Below are positions 4,549-11,473 of a stretch of 11,473 bases of DNA, one piece after another (positions within the stretch are counted from its first letter, which is position 1; each line of letters opens with the position of its first letter). The stretch spans positions 1 through 11,473 of the forward strand of contig DATDAQ010000127.1 in assembly GCA_036525295.1 (NCBI GenBank), in the 5' to 3' direction. The position numbers and the translations under genes are program-made. This DNA comes from VRUE01 sp036525295 (GTDB lineage: Bacteria > Actinomycetota > Thermoleophilia > Solirubrobacterales > 70-9). The notes beneath the pieces were generated by a model that made no database searches, was not told where the DNA came from, and worked only from the letters and a program-made list of their open reading frames with translations.

Positions 4549-6849
4549 CTATTCGAAACGGGCGGGCTGTGGCTTGAGCCGAACCGGTGCCGTAGAGAGC
4601 GCCTGCACGCGCAGGTCGCTCCAGGTGAGCCCTTCGCGGACGAGGGCGGGGAGCCCGAGAGCGACGGCGGTGGCGATCTCGACCGCCTGCAGGATGACGC
4701 CGTAGGCGAGCGCATCGGCGGTGCCGATGCCGAAGCCGGTGTGCAGGACGCTGATAACGGCGAGCTGGAAGACCCCGATGTTGGACGGGGTGGCCGGGAC
4801 CACGGCGGTGACGTTGACGGCGAAGAGGACCGCGGCCGCGGCGCCGATGCCCGCCTGGTCGCTCAGCCCGAGGGCGGCGAGCAGCGCCCAGCAGGCGGCG
4901 AGCTGGATCGCCCAGGCGCCGAGTTGAGCGGCCGTTGCCGCGGCGCCACGGCGCGGGTTGCGGAAGACGCGCAACCCGGCGCGCACCTGGACCAGGGCGG
5001 TTTGCAGGCTCGCGCCGAGGCGGGCGAGGCGCCCGTTTCCGCCCCGCCGCATCAGCGGCGGGGCGAGCAGGACGAAGAGGAGCAGGGCCAGCGGCACGAG
5101 GCTGAAGGCGAAGAGCTTCTCGGTACTGGAGTGGAAGAGGTCAGTGCTGGAGACGATGATCACCCCGAGCAGAGCGAGGGCGACGATGTTGAGTGCCGTC
5201 TGGGAGACCAGGGTGCCGAACAGGACGGGGAAGGTCTCACGCATGCGGCCGATCCGCCGCGCCAGCGACATGGCCCGAGCCGGCTCGCCGAGGCGGGCGG
5301 GCAGGGTCGCCGACATCAGCACGCCGATCATCGTCGCCGAGGTGACGTCGCGACGGCGCACGGGCCGCCGCGGCAGCGCCGCACGCACGATCCAGTACCA
5401 GGAGGCAGCGCGGAAGAAGAGGGAGAGCGCCATCAGGGCACAGGCGACGAGGACCCAGGTGAGGTCGGAGCGGACGATGCTGGCGACGACGTTGTCGACG
5501 CCGATCTTCTGGGCCGCGAGCGCGGTCAAGCCGACGCCGAGCACCCCGGCGGCACCGAGGCCGATGCGGCGCGCGGCCCGGCGACGCCGGTCGCCGGGAT
5601 CGGCCGGCTCGGGGTCGAGTGAGGGCAGCCGTTGCGGCGGGCGGGGCGGCATGCCATCGGCCGGCCGCACCCCCACCCAGTGGGCAGCGCGCTCAAGCGC
5701 GTCACGGGGCTCGGGCGCCTCTATCGCCCGCTCGTACACCCTGGTGACGCGGTCGGCGACGCGCGGCCAGGCGTAGCGCTCGGCACTCTTGCGCGCGGCC
5801 TGTCCCATCGCCGCCAGCCGCTCGGGCTCGTGATGGGCGCGCTGGAGCTCCTCGGCGAGGCGCTGGGCGTCCCCCGGCGGAACAAGGACGCCGTCGACGC
5901 CGTCGGTGACGACGTCGCTGTAACCGGCGATGGCGGAGGCGATCGCGGGGGTGCCGGCGGCGAAGGCCTCGGTCAGGACCATGCCGAAGCTCTCGCCCGA
6001 GAGCGAGGGCGCGCAGAGCAGGTCGGCCTCGTGCAAGGCGCGGTGCAGCGCCTCGCCGGAGACCCGACCGCGGACGTCGATGTGGCGCAGGGTTTCGGGG
6101 TCGGCGAGGTAGCGCAGCACGTCCTCGCGCTCGGCGCCGATCACGGTGAGCCGGCTGGGCACGTGCTCGACCAGGGCGCCGAAGGCCGAGAGCAGGACCG
6201 GCAGGCCCTTGCGCTCCTCGGGGCGGCCGACGAAGAGCACGCGCAGCTCCTCCCCGACCGGCTTCGGCCCGGCGGGCACGACGGAGAGGTCGACGCCGTT
6301 CGGGATCACCTCGTAGTGGCCGCCGAACCAGCGGCGCCCGGTCCAGGCGGCCGCCTCGGAGACCGCGATCCGGGCCGAGAGCCGGTTGAAGACGCGCCTG
6401 GCGCCGAGCGCCGAGGCGACGTGGTTGGGCAGTGCCTTGGTCGAGTAGGCATGGAAGGTGCCGACGGCGGGGGCCCTGGTGCCGAGCGCGGCGTTCCACC
6501 CGACCAGCGGCACCAGCGGCTCGTGGATGTGGACGACGTCGAAGTCGCCGCGGCGCAGCTCCCGCCGCGGGGCGCGGACGCCGCCCACGGGGAAGGGCGC
6601 GAGATTGGAGATCGCGCCGTTGGAGGGGATGCCGACGGTACGCCCGAGCGGGATCAGGTAGTCGGGCGCCTCACGCGGCTCCGGCGCGGCGCGGTGCATG
6701 CCGCGGCTGAGCCGGCCGGGCGGATCGAAGGGGGCAAGCACGCGAACCTCGTGGCCGCGTCCGAGGAACTCCTCCGCGAGCGCCTCCACGTGCCGGTTCA
6801 CGCCGCCCTGGTAGGTCCAGGAATATGGCGAGACGAGTGCAACTCTCAC
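4549..6849 (-). CDS. PimA-like GT4 mannosyltransferase fused to a flippase-like membrane domain
   Basis: This 766-residue fusion is predicted to transfer a sugar, probably mannose from GDP-mannose, to a lipid at the inner face of the membrane. Residues 1-~375 are GT-B fold. MRVALVSPYSW and GGVNRHV, GDFDVVHIHEP, TFHAYSTKALP, VIPNGVD, VGRPEERKG (phosphate-binding Arg/Lys) and GESFGMVLTEAFAAGTP (the GT4 E-x7-E region) follow mycobacterial PimA closely. After a proline-rich linker, residues ~430-755 hold about eight transmembrane helices of the LPG-synthase-TM/UPF0104 type, including SATLPARLGEPARA and VPATPSNIGVFQ. That domain is known from lysyl-PG synthases and glycolipid flippase-like proteins. 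The GTG start at 6849 overlaps the upstream stop as GTGA and gives the PimA-like N-terminus. A longer TTG start at 6891 is unlikely. Substrate and flipping are inferred. Confidence 0.88.
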   Translation of the reverse strand: MRVALVSPYSWTYQGGVNRHVEALAEEFLGRGHEVRVLAPFDPPGRLSRGMHRAAPEPREAPDYLIPLGRTVGIPSNGAISNLAPFPVGGVRAPRRELRRGDFDVVHIHEPLVPLVGWNAALGTRAPAVGTFHAYSTKALPNHVASALGARRVFNRLSARIAVSEAAAWTGRRWFGGHYEVIPNGVDLSVVPAGPKPVGEELRVLFVGRPEERKGLPVLLSAFGALVEHVPSRLTVIGAEREDVLRYLADPETLRHIDVRGRVSGEALHRALHEADLLCAPSLSGESFGMVLTEAFAAGTPAIASAIAGYSDVVTDGVDGVLVPPGDAQRLAEELQRAHHEPERLAAMGQAARKSAERYAWPRVADRVTRVYERAIEAPEPRDALERAAHWVGVRPADGMPPRPPQRLPSLDPEPADPGDRRRRAARRIGLGAAGVLGVGLTALAAQKIGVDNVVASIVRSDLTWVLVACALMALSLFFRAASWYWIVRAALPRRPVRRRDVTSATMIGVLMSATLPARLGEPARAMSLARRIGRMRETFPVLFGTLVSQTALNIVALALLGVIIVSSTDLFHSSTEKLFAFSLVPLALLLFVLLAPPLMRRGGNGRLARLGASLQTALVQVRAGLRVFRNPRRGAAATAAQLGAWAIQLAACWALLAALGLSDQAGIGAAAAVLFAVNVTAVVPATPSNIGVFQLAVISVLHTGFGIGTADALAYGVILQAVEIATAVALGLPALVREGLTWSDLRVQALSTAPVRLKPQPARFE

Positions 6850-8528
6850 GAACTGCGAAGCGTAGAGGATCTGGCGGTCCCCTCGGCCCAAGCGAAACCG
6901 GCGAAGACGAGCAGGTAGGCGCTGCCGACCTCCAGCACCAGGGCGCCGGAGTCGTTGGCGAGGGTGCCGGCGACGGTGGCGGCGAGGGCTCCGAGCAGGC
7001 CGGCCCGCAGGGCGGGTGCGTCCTGCAGCCAGGAGCGCAGGACGTCGCGCCTCCAGGCCGCCAGGGCGACGAGGCCGAGGACCAGCGGCAGGAAGGCAAG
7101 GACGATGGACCGGGTGAAGCTGTGCGCCGAGAGCTGCAGGCGGCGCTGGGCGACGTCAGCCAGGTCGCCGAGGCCACCGGCGTCGAGGACCGACCTGGTC
7201 AGGTGCGCGTTCGCGCCCGTGAGGAGATCGACTACTGCAATAAATCCTACAAATGCGAAAAAAGCTGTCAACATGAATGCAAGGGCCGCGTGTCGCCATG
7301 GAGTCGCGACCTTGTAAGCGGCGGCCGCGGCCCCTATTGGCATCACTATCGCGGCGCCCACGTCCGCCCCGAAGCGCCCGGCGGCGAAAACGAGAGCGGC
7401 GAGCAAGCCGGTGACGGCGAACGCGAACGCGCAGCGGCGGCTGGCGAGCGCTGGCCGGAAGCCGGCGAGCGCGGCACCGGTGCCGGCGACGACGAGCACC
7501 GCGAGCAGGGCCTCGAGCTCGTTGCCGATCCCGTAGAAGCGGACGCCGAGCCCCGGATTGGGGCCGAGCAGCGAGAGCGAGGTAAGCGGCGAACCGACGA
7601 CAACGTCGAGTGCGTAGACGAGCACGACGAGCCCCGAGGCGACCGCGAGAGCCCGGTAGCCACCGAGGACGAGGAGCGTCAGCGCCGCCAGCAGCGGAGC
7701 CCCGAACATCACCAGCAGTTGCTCGCTCTCCCGGCTCGGCTCCAACGCCGCCCCCGCGAGCAGCAGTAGCGGCAGGTAGACGACGCTGAGCGCAAGCAGC
7801 CGGACCGCCACCCGCGCCACCCGGCCGGAGCCGACCAGCGCGGCGAGGCCGAAGACGACCAGCCAGACCAACAGGCTGACCCCGATCGCCGGTCCGCGCC
7901 GCTCCGAGATCACCGCCATCCGGCCCTCCAGCGCTTCGATCGACGCCACGTCCACCGTCCCCTCGCCCCGAATCGCCTGCCCCGACATCGCCGAAGGCAC
8001 GCCCACCCCGACCCGCTCCAACACCGTCGGCCCGATATCCGTAGTCAGCACGTACCCATCCGTCCGAGTGCTGTCGGAGGTCAGGTTCCCCGAGAACCCA
8101 TCTCCCGCAACCCCAATCGCCAGCGCCTCGTTGGTCTCCGGAGGCGCCCGCTCAATCGCAATCAGCAGGTCGTCCCCCTGGAGACCGTCGACAAGCGCCG
8201 GCAGCTCTCGCACCTCAACACTCCGCACCAAACACCCCTCCCCCGCCCTGTGCAGCGTCGCCGCCAACAACCCCGGCTCGATATCGGCAGGAGCCGACTC
8301 CGCCCGTTCAACCACAGCCGGCGAGTATCCGGGTCCGCAGATCCCTCCTCCAACACGCTCCGGCAGCTCAGAGTCATAAAGCGAGTCAAAAACTCGGTTC
8401 CCCTGCGAGATATCCAGATACGTCTGAGCTGCTGGCACGGAGCCGAGCCCCGCGCTCAGAATCCCGGGCGACATCCCGGCCTCCACGAGCTCTGCGACTC
8501 CGGTCCCTCTGGGCACGAGAGCCAGCAT
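6846..8528 (-). CDS. Polytopic membrane protein with degenerate alkaline-phosphatase-like N-terminal region
   Basis: This protein is about 560 residues from the ATG at 8528. The first ~250 residues resemble a decayed alkaline phosphatase/sulfatase fold: a LVPRGTG start, the QTYLDISQGNRVFDSLYD block, then TTDIGPTVLERVGVGVPSAMSG, which matches the C-terminal end of that superfamily. Obvious metal-binding residues are not seen. The remainder has about 10-11 transmembrane helices with the blocks RFYGIGNELEA, GRFGADVGA and ANDSGALV, which I associate with uncharacterised actinobacterial envelope proteins. A role in envelope glycan or lipid assembly is inferred from the coupled glycosyltransferase (GTGA overlap). 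The start is uncertain. The frame stays open to 8774, and a GTG at 8699 would add a hydrophobic signal-anchor-like stretch, but that would run through an inverted repeat and into hemQ. A short AT-rich patch lies at 7231-7280. Confidence 0.8.
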   Translation of the reverse strand: MLALVPRGTGVAELVEAGMSPGILSAGLGSVPAAQTYLDISQGNRVFDSLYDSELPERVGGGICGPGYSPAVVERAESAPADIEPGLLAATLHRAGEGCLVRSVEVRELPALVDGLQGDDLLIAIERAPPETNEALAIGVAGDGFSGNLTSDSTRTDGYVLTTDIGPTVLERVGVGVPSAMSGQAIRGEGTVDVASIEALEGRMAVISERRGPAIGVSLLVWLVVFGLAALVGSGRVARVAVRLLALSVVYLPLLLLAGAALEPSRESEQLLVMFGAPLLAALTLLVLGGYRALAVASGLVVLVYALDVVVGSPLTSLSLLGPNPGLGVRFYGIGNELEALLAVLVVAGTGAALAGFRPALASRRCAFAFAVTGLLAALVFAAGRFGADVGAAIVMPIGAAAAAYKVATPWRHAALAFMLTAFFAFVGFIAVVDLLTGANAHLTRSVLDAGGLGDLADVAQRRLQLSAHSFTRSIVLAFLPLVLGLVALAAWRRDVLRSWLQDAPALRAGLLGALAATVAGTLANDSGALVLEVGSAYLLVFAGFAWAEGTARSSTLRSS

Positions 8529-8540
8529 CACCCTGTTGCT

Positions 8541-8650
8541 GGAGTCTCGGGTGGGGGTCGGAACGTCTTGCACTTTTTCGCCTACCGGCCGGGCAGTCGC
8601 CAACTCCGTCCCACCGAAAAAGTTAAGTGGAGACCCCCACCCGAGACTCC
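8541..8650. repeat. Perfect 19-bp inverted repeat in the divergent promoter region
   Basis: GGAGTCTCGGGTGGGGGTC (8541-8559) is exactly complementary to 8632-8650. Inside it, ACTTTTTCG (8572-8580) pairs with CGAAAAAGT (8615-8623). The arms flank 72 nt between the leftward membrane-protein gene and rightward hemQ. It could be a paired operator, a cruciform or leader structure, or a small mobile-repeat relic. Confidence 0.75.
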
Positions 8651-8672
8651 CCACACCCCCGATCGCAACGGC

Positions 8673-8678
8673 TATCGT
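8673..8678 (+). promoter_or_regulatory. Likely -10 element of leaderless hemQ promoter
   Basis: TATCGT fits the actinobacterial TANNNT consensus and ends 7 nt before the hemQ ATG, the spacing expected if transcription starts at the A of the start codon. No ribosome binding site is present, which agrees with a leaderless mRNA. No good -35 is seen. Confidence 0.5.
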
Positions 8679-8685
8679 GACCCCA

Positions 8686-9381
8686 ATGGCCGACCGCACA
8701 TTTGCCAAGTTCACGTTCTTCAAGATGGACCCCGCCTGGCGCCGCCAAGACGCCGACCAGCGGGCCACGGACAAGCAGGAGTTCCTCGCCGCCTGCGAGG
8801 ACTTCGCCCTCGATCGCTCATTGCGCGCCTACTCAACCATAGGCACGCGCGGCGACGTCGACCTGGTCATCCTCGCCCAGAGCCCCAGTCTCGACGACCT
8901 GCACACCTTCCACGTCGTGCTCGGCCAGAGCGGCCTGGCGAAGTGGGCCGAGACGCCCTACTCGTTCCTCTCGATGACCAAGCGCTCGCCGTACTCGGAG
9001 GAGCAGGCACGCCCCGAGATCTGCGTCAGCGAGCGAAAGTACCTCTTCCTCTACCCGATGGTGAAGCAGCGCCGCTGGTACGGGTTGCCGGCTGAGGAGC
9101 GCGGCCGGATCATGAAGAGCCACATCGAGGTCGGCCGCCGCTACCCGGAGATCGCGATCAACACCTCCTACTCGTTCGGCCTCGACGACCAGGAGTTCGT
9201 CGTCGCCTTCGAGGGCGACGACCCGGGAATGTTCCTCGACCTGGTGCAGGAGCTGCGCCCGACCGAGTCGAGCGAGTACACCGAGCTCGAGACGCCGATC
9301 TTCACCTGCGTGGCGCTCTCGCTGCGCAAGGCGCTCGATGCGCTCGACGGGGTGCCCAGCGCCGTCGCCGCAGGGGCATGA
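8686..9381 (+). CDS. hemQ: HemQ, coproheme decarboxylase (chlorite dismutase family)
   Basis: This enzyme is predicted to carry out the last step of the coproporphyrin-dependent heme pathway: oxidative decarboxylation of coproheme to heme b in the cytoplasm, using peroxide. The 231-residue length is normal for the actinobacterial form. Diagnostic stretches are KWAETPYSFLSMTKRSPY, YLFLYPMVKQRRWY and MKSHIEVGRRYPEI. His146 in the last is the expected proximal heme ligand, and Tyr123 in LYPM is a candidate for the catalytic tyrosine. I chose the ATG at 8686. The frame extends upstream, but that part overlaps the inverted repeat and lacks family similarity. No ribosome site precedes it, and a TATCGT -10 lies 7 nt upstream, suggesting leaderless expression. 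Its stop overlaps the next gene as ATGA. Other heme genes are not in the window. Confidence 0.92.
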   Translation: MADRTFAKFTFFKMDPAWRRQDADQRATDKQEFLAACEDFALDRSLRAYSTIGTRGDVDLVILAQSPSLDDLHTFHVVLGQSGLAKWAETPYSFLSMTKRSPYSEEQARPEICVSERKYLFLYPMVKQRRWYGLPAEERGRIMKSHIEVGRRYPEIAINTSYSFGLDDQEFVVAFEGDDPGMFLDLVQELRPTESSEYTELETPIFTCVALSLRKALDALDGVPSAVAAGA

Positions 9382-9917
9382 CGACCGAGGCGCTCAGCTA
9401 CGCGATCGACGAGCACGACCACCTGGTCAAGGTCGACCGGGGCTATTACCGCTTTGCCGAGGAGAACGGCTGGGCCGAGGCCACGACCAGCCTCGGCCGC
9501 TCGCTCTGGGACTACGTCGCCGGCGAGGAGATGAGGAAGCTGCAGCGGATGCTGGTGCGGCGGGTCCGCGACGAGGTCGGGGACGTGGAGCTGCCCTTCC
9601 GCTGCGACGGACCGGAAGTGCGGCGGCAGATGGACATCCGGATCGTCGCCCGGCCGGGTGGGCGTGCTGTCCTGTTCTCGGCCCGGCTGCGCTCCGAGGA
9701 GGAGCGCGAGGAGTCGCAGCCGCTGCTCGACCCCGAGGCGCCGCGGAGCGAGGAGATCCTGACCATGTGCGGCTGGTGCGACCGCTTCGAAGTCGGCGGC
9801 GAGTGGGTCGAGGTCGAGGAGGCGGCGCGGCGCCTGGAGCTGTTCGACCGGCCCGAGCTTCCCGCCCTCAGCCACGGCATCTGCCCCGACTGCACCGAGA
9901 TGCTGCTCGCCGCGTAG
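9378..9917 (+). CDS. Small PAS-like protein with CxxC...CxxC zinc-ribbon-like tail
   Basis: This is a 179-residue cytoplasmic protein with no signal peptide or membrane segment. Residues ~5-105 read like a PAS fold: YAIDEHDHLVKVDRGYYRFAEEN, GRSLWDYVAG, and a late strand MDIRIVARPGGRAVLFSARL. Residues ~125-176 carry CGWC (131, 134), a W-V-x-V-E-E-A segment, and SHGICPDC (169, 172; His166 nearby). This matches the C-x-W-C...SHGICPDC module often attached to PAS domains in bacterial sensor proteins, and probably binds zinc. There is no kinase, cyclase or DNA-binding output domain, so it may act by protein contact. The ATGA overlap with hemQ means translational coupling, and implies a role linked to heme or redox state. 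That role, and any ligand, are inferences. Confidence 0.8.
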   Translation: MTTEALSYAIDEHDHLVKVDRGYYRFAEENGWAEATTSLGRSLWDYVAGEEMRKLQRMLVRRVRDEVGDVELPFRCDGPEVRRQMDIRIVARPGGRAVLFSARLRSEEEREESQPLLDPEAPRSEEILTMCGWCDRFEVGGEWVEVEEAARRLELFDRPELPALSHGICPDCTEMLLAA

Positions 9918-9959
9918 CGGTCGTAATTTCAGTCGCATAGCGGTTGAAATGACGACCGC
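9917..9959 (+). terminator. Near-perfect 20-bp hairpin after the hemQ operon
   Basis: Arms 9917-9936 and 9940-9959 pair around an ATA loop with one A/G mismatch and two G-U wobbles. In the opposite-strand RNA the wobbles become A/C mismatches, so the hairpin is more stable in the plus-strand transcript. It begins at the last base of the stop codon. It lacks a T-run. Terminator is the likeliest role; an operator for the next gene is an alternative. Confidence 0.65.
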
Positions 9960-9981
9960 GCGGCCCGAAACTCGTGTTCCC

Positions 9982-9987
9982 TATCCT
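9982..9987 (+). promoter_or_regulatory. Possible -10 of the ferredoxin reductase promoter
   Basis: TATCCT (TANNNT) lies 11 nt before the ATG in the 81-nt gap after the hairpin. No ribosome binding site is visible, so a very short leader is plausible. The call rests on this one hexamer. Confidence 0.35.
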
Positions 9988-9998
9988 TTCCCGCTCCC

Positions 9999-11399
9999 AT
10001 GACCAAAATCGGAACACCTGAGAGCCCCGTCCGCGTCGCGATCGTCGGCGCCGGCCCTTCCGGCTTCTACGCCGCCGAGCACATCCTCAAGGGCGATGAC
10101 GTGCACGCCCAGGTCGACCTCTTCGACCGCCTCCCCACCCCCTTCGGCCTGGTCCGCGGCGGCGTCGCGCCGGACCACCCGAAGATCAAGTCCGTGATCC
10201 GGGTCTACGAGAAAACCGCCGCGCGCGAGGGCTTCCGCTTCTTCGGCAACGTCAAGGTCGGCCACGACATCGAGGTCGAGGACCTCGAGCGGCACTACCA
10301 CGCGATCGTTTTCACGGTCGGCTGCGAGACCGACCGCCAGCTTGGCATCCCCGGCGAGGACCTGCCCGGCAGCCACGCCGCCACCGCCTTCGTCGGCTGG
10401 TACAACGCCCACCCGGATTACGCGACCGAGGAGTTCGACCTCTCCTGCGAGCGCGCCGTCGTGATCGGCAACGGCAACGTGGCGATGGACGTCGCCCGGA
10501 TGCTGGCGTTGACCGACCACGAGCTGCACCAGACCGACACCGCCGATCACGCGATCGAGATGCTCGACGCGAAGAAGATCCGCGAGATCGTCGTGCTCGG
10601 GCGCCGCGGACCGGTGCAGGCGGCCTTCACGAACCCGGAGATCAGGGAGCTGGGCGAGATGGAGGACGCCGACGTCGTCGTCGACCCTGCCGAGGTCGAG
10701 CTCGACCCGGCGAGCGCCGCCTACCTGGAGTCCGAGGAGGCCGACAAGACGACCCGGGTCAACGTCGAGACGCTGCGGGAGTTCTCCCAGCGAGAGCCAG
10801 AGGGCAGGGCGCAGCGGATCATCCTGCGCTTCCTCGCCTCGCCGGTCGAGATCCAGGGCGACGGCAAGGTCGAGAAGATCGTGATCGGGCGCAACGAGCT
10901 GGTCGAGGAGGGCGGCTCCCTGCGCGCCCGCGACACGGAAGAGCGCGAAGAGCTCGAGTGCGGCCTGGTCCTGCGCTCGGTCGGCTACACCGGCGTGCCG
11001 ATCGAGGGCGTCCCCTTCGACGAGAAGCGCGGCCTGATCCTCAACGAGGGCGGGCGCGTGCTCGACTCCCACGACTCCGGCCACAAGGTCGGCCACTACA
11101 CGGCGGGCTGGATCAAGCGCGGCCCCTCCGGCGTGATCGGGACGAACAAGAAAGACGCGCTGGAGACGGTCCAGCACCTGCTCGCCGACGTCGAGTCGCA
11201 GACCCTGCTCAGTCCCGAGGCGCCCGACCCGGGCGCGGTCGAGGCCCTGCTGGCCGAGCGCGGCGTCCGCTACGTCAGCTTCGAGGACTGGCAGGCGATC
11301 GATCAGGCCGAGGTCGGTCGCGGCGAGCCCCACGGCCGTCCCCGGGTCAAGTTCGTCCGGGTCGAGGAGATGCTCGAGACCCTGGGCGAGCGGGTCTAA
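9999..11399 (+). CDS. fprA: Ferredoxin-NADP+ reductase, FprA / adrenodoxin-reductase type
   Basis: This 466-residue cytoplasmic flavoenzyme is predicted to pass electrons between NADPH and ferredoxin through FAD. The N-terminal FAD site is VAIVGAGPSGFYAAEHIL (residues ~12-29), followed by DRLPTPFGLVRGGVAPDHPKIK, characteristic of the mitochondrial adrenodoxin reductase/mycobacterial FprA family. The NADP site is VVIGNGNVAMDVARML, then VLGRRGPVQAAFTNPEIREL. The C-terminal flavin loop is GWIKRGPSGVIGTNKKDA. Length is normal for the family, and no fused ferredoxin domain is present. The ATG at 9999 gives the usual short lead-in before the first strand. It stands alone between two hairpins, on the same strand as hemQ. 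Its partner ferredoxin, perhaps serving a cytochrome P450 or another heme enzyme, is not in the window. The symbol is by family resemblance. Confidence 0.93.
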   Translation: MTKIGTPESPVRVAIVGAGPSGFYAAEHILKGDDVHAQVDLFDRLPTPFGLVRGGVAPDHPKIKSVIRVYEKTAAREGFRFFGNVKVGHDIEVEDLERHYHAIVFTVGCETDRQLGIPGEDLPGSHAATAFVGWYNAHPDYATEEFDLSCERAVVIGNGNVAMDVARMLALTDHELHQTDTADHAIEMLDAKKIREIVVLGRRGPVQAAFTNPEIRELGEMEDADVVVDPAEVELDPASAAYLESEEADKTTRVNVETLREFSQREPEGRAQRIILRFLASPVEIQGDGKVEKIVIGRNELVEEGGSLRARDTEEREELECGLVLRSVGYTGVPIEGVPFDEKRGLILNEGGRVLDSHDSGHKVGHYTAGWIKRGPSGVIGTNKKDALETVQHLLADVESQTLLSPEAPDPGAVEALLAERGVRYVSFEDWQAIDQAEVGRGEPHGRPRVKFVRVEEMLETLGERV

Positions 11400-11407
11400 G
11401 CCTGAGG

Positions 11408-11473
11408 GGTCCCCGGGGATGAGTCTCCGGGCCGGCTTCGCCGGGAGTTCCCGGAGACTCTTCCCCGGGGACC
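11408..11473 (+). terminator. Long terminator-like hairpin after fprA
   Basis: A 24-nt arm (11408-11431) and its complement (11450-11473) pair with one mismatch, and the loop holds a further small hairpin CCGGC-TTC-GCCGG. It starts 9 nt past the fprA stop codon. The right arm touches the window edge, so the full repeat may be longer. It shares GAGTCTC with the 8541-8650 repeat. Confidence 0.75.

Noticed and set aside
6850..6891. TTG start at 6891 for the glycosyltransferase
   Set aside because: The GTG at 6849 overlaps the upstream stop as GTGA and yields the PimA-like N-terminus directly; the extra 14 residues lie within the upstream gene.
4741..6918. Long plus-strand open frames opposite the glycosyltransferase fusion
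   Set aside because: The minus-strand frame has clear PimA motifs and membrane helices; the plus-strand frames read as Glu/Gly/Arg-rich noise.
8536..8685. 50-codon N-terminal extension of HemQ
   Set aside because: It crosses the 19-bp inverted repeat and the likely -10, and adds a stretch with no family similarity; the ATG at 8686 gives the normal length.
9981..11333. A 450-codon minus-strand frame opposite fprA
   Set aside because: The plus strand encodes an unmistakable flavoprotein with all binding motifs; the reverse frame is a codon-bias shadow.

Overview
The window looks like chromosomal DNA of a high-GC actinobacterium. The GC-rich codon usage, a PimA-like mannosyltransferase, an actinobacterial-type HemQ and an FprA-type ferredoxin reductase all fit. 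The secreted paralogue array recalls the soil Thermoleophilia/Solirubrobacterales, but that lineage is an inference from memory and was not tested.

Positions 1-3490 (minus strand) hold a tandem array of four cassettes of about 890-925 bp. Each has a gene for a ~200-residue secreted protein with a Sec signal peptide and eight conserved cysteines. Each gene has its own upstream block: a 44-bp element, a TTGACT-type promoter, a TTCGATTTCGAA palindrome or a decayed form of it, and a hairpin just before the ribosome binding site. Three cassettes also show a GC-rich hairpin after the stop codon. The leftmost gene runs off the window, so the array may continue. These genes use the leucine codon TTA about 15 times each, while I find no TTA codon in the six other genes.

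Positions 3492-8528 (minus strand) hold a probable three-gene transcription unit, read from right to left. It starts with a polytopic membrane protein with a degenerate alkaline-phosphatase-like N-terminal region. A GTGA overlap couples it to a fusion of a PimA-like GT4 glycosyltransferase with a flippase-like membrane domain. Then comes a predicted regulator with two winged-helix domains and an SCP2-like tail. The first two genes suggest assembly or export of a glycolipid or cell-envelope glycan. The regulator lies directly upstream of the secreted-protein array.

Positions 8529-8685 are a divergent intergenic region containing a perfect 19-bp inverted repeat and an apparent leaderless promoter for hemQ.

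Positions 8686-11473 (plus strand) hold hemQ (coproheme decarboxylase), overlapped by ATGA with a small PAS-like protein carrying a CxxC...CxxC zinc-ribbon-like tail. A near-perfect hairpin follows, then an FprA-like ferredoxin-NADP reductase and a long terminator-like hairpin at the window edge. This side is concerned with heme and redox metabolism.
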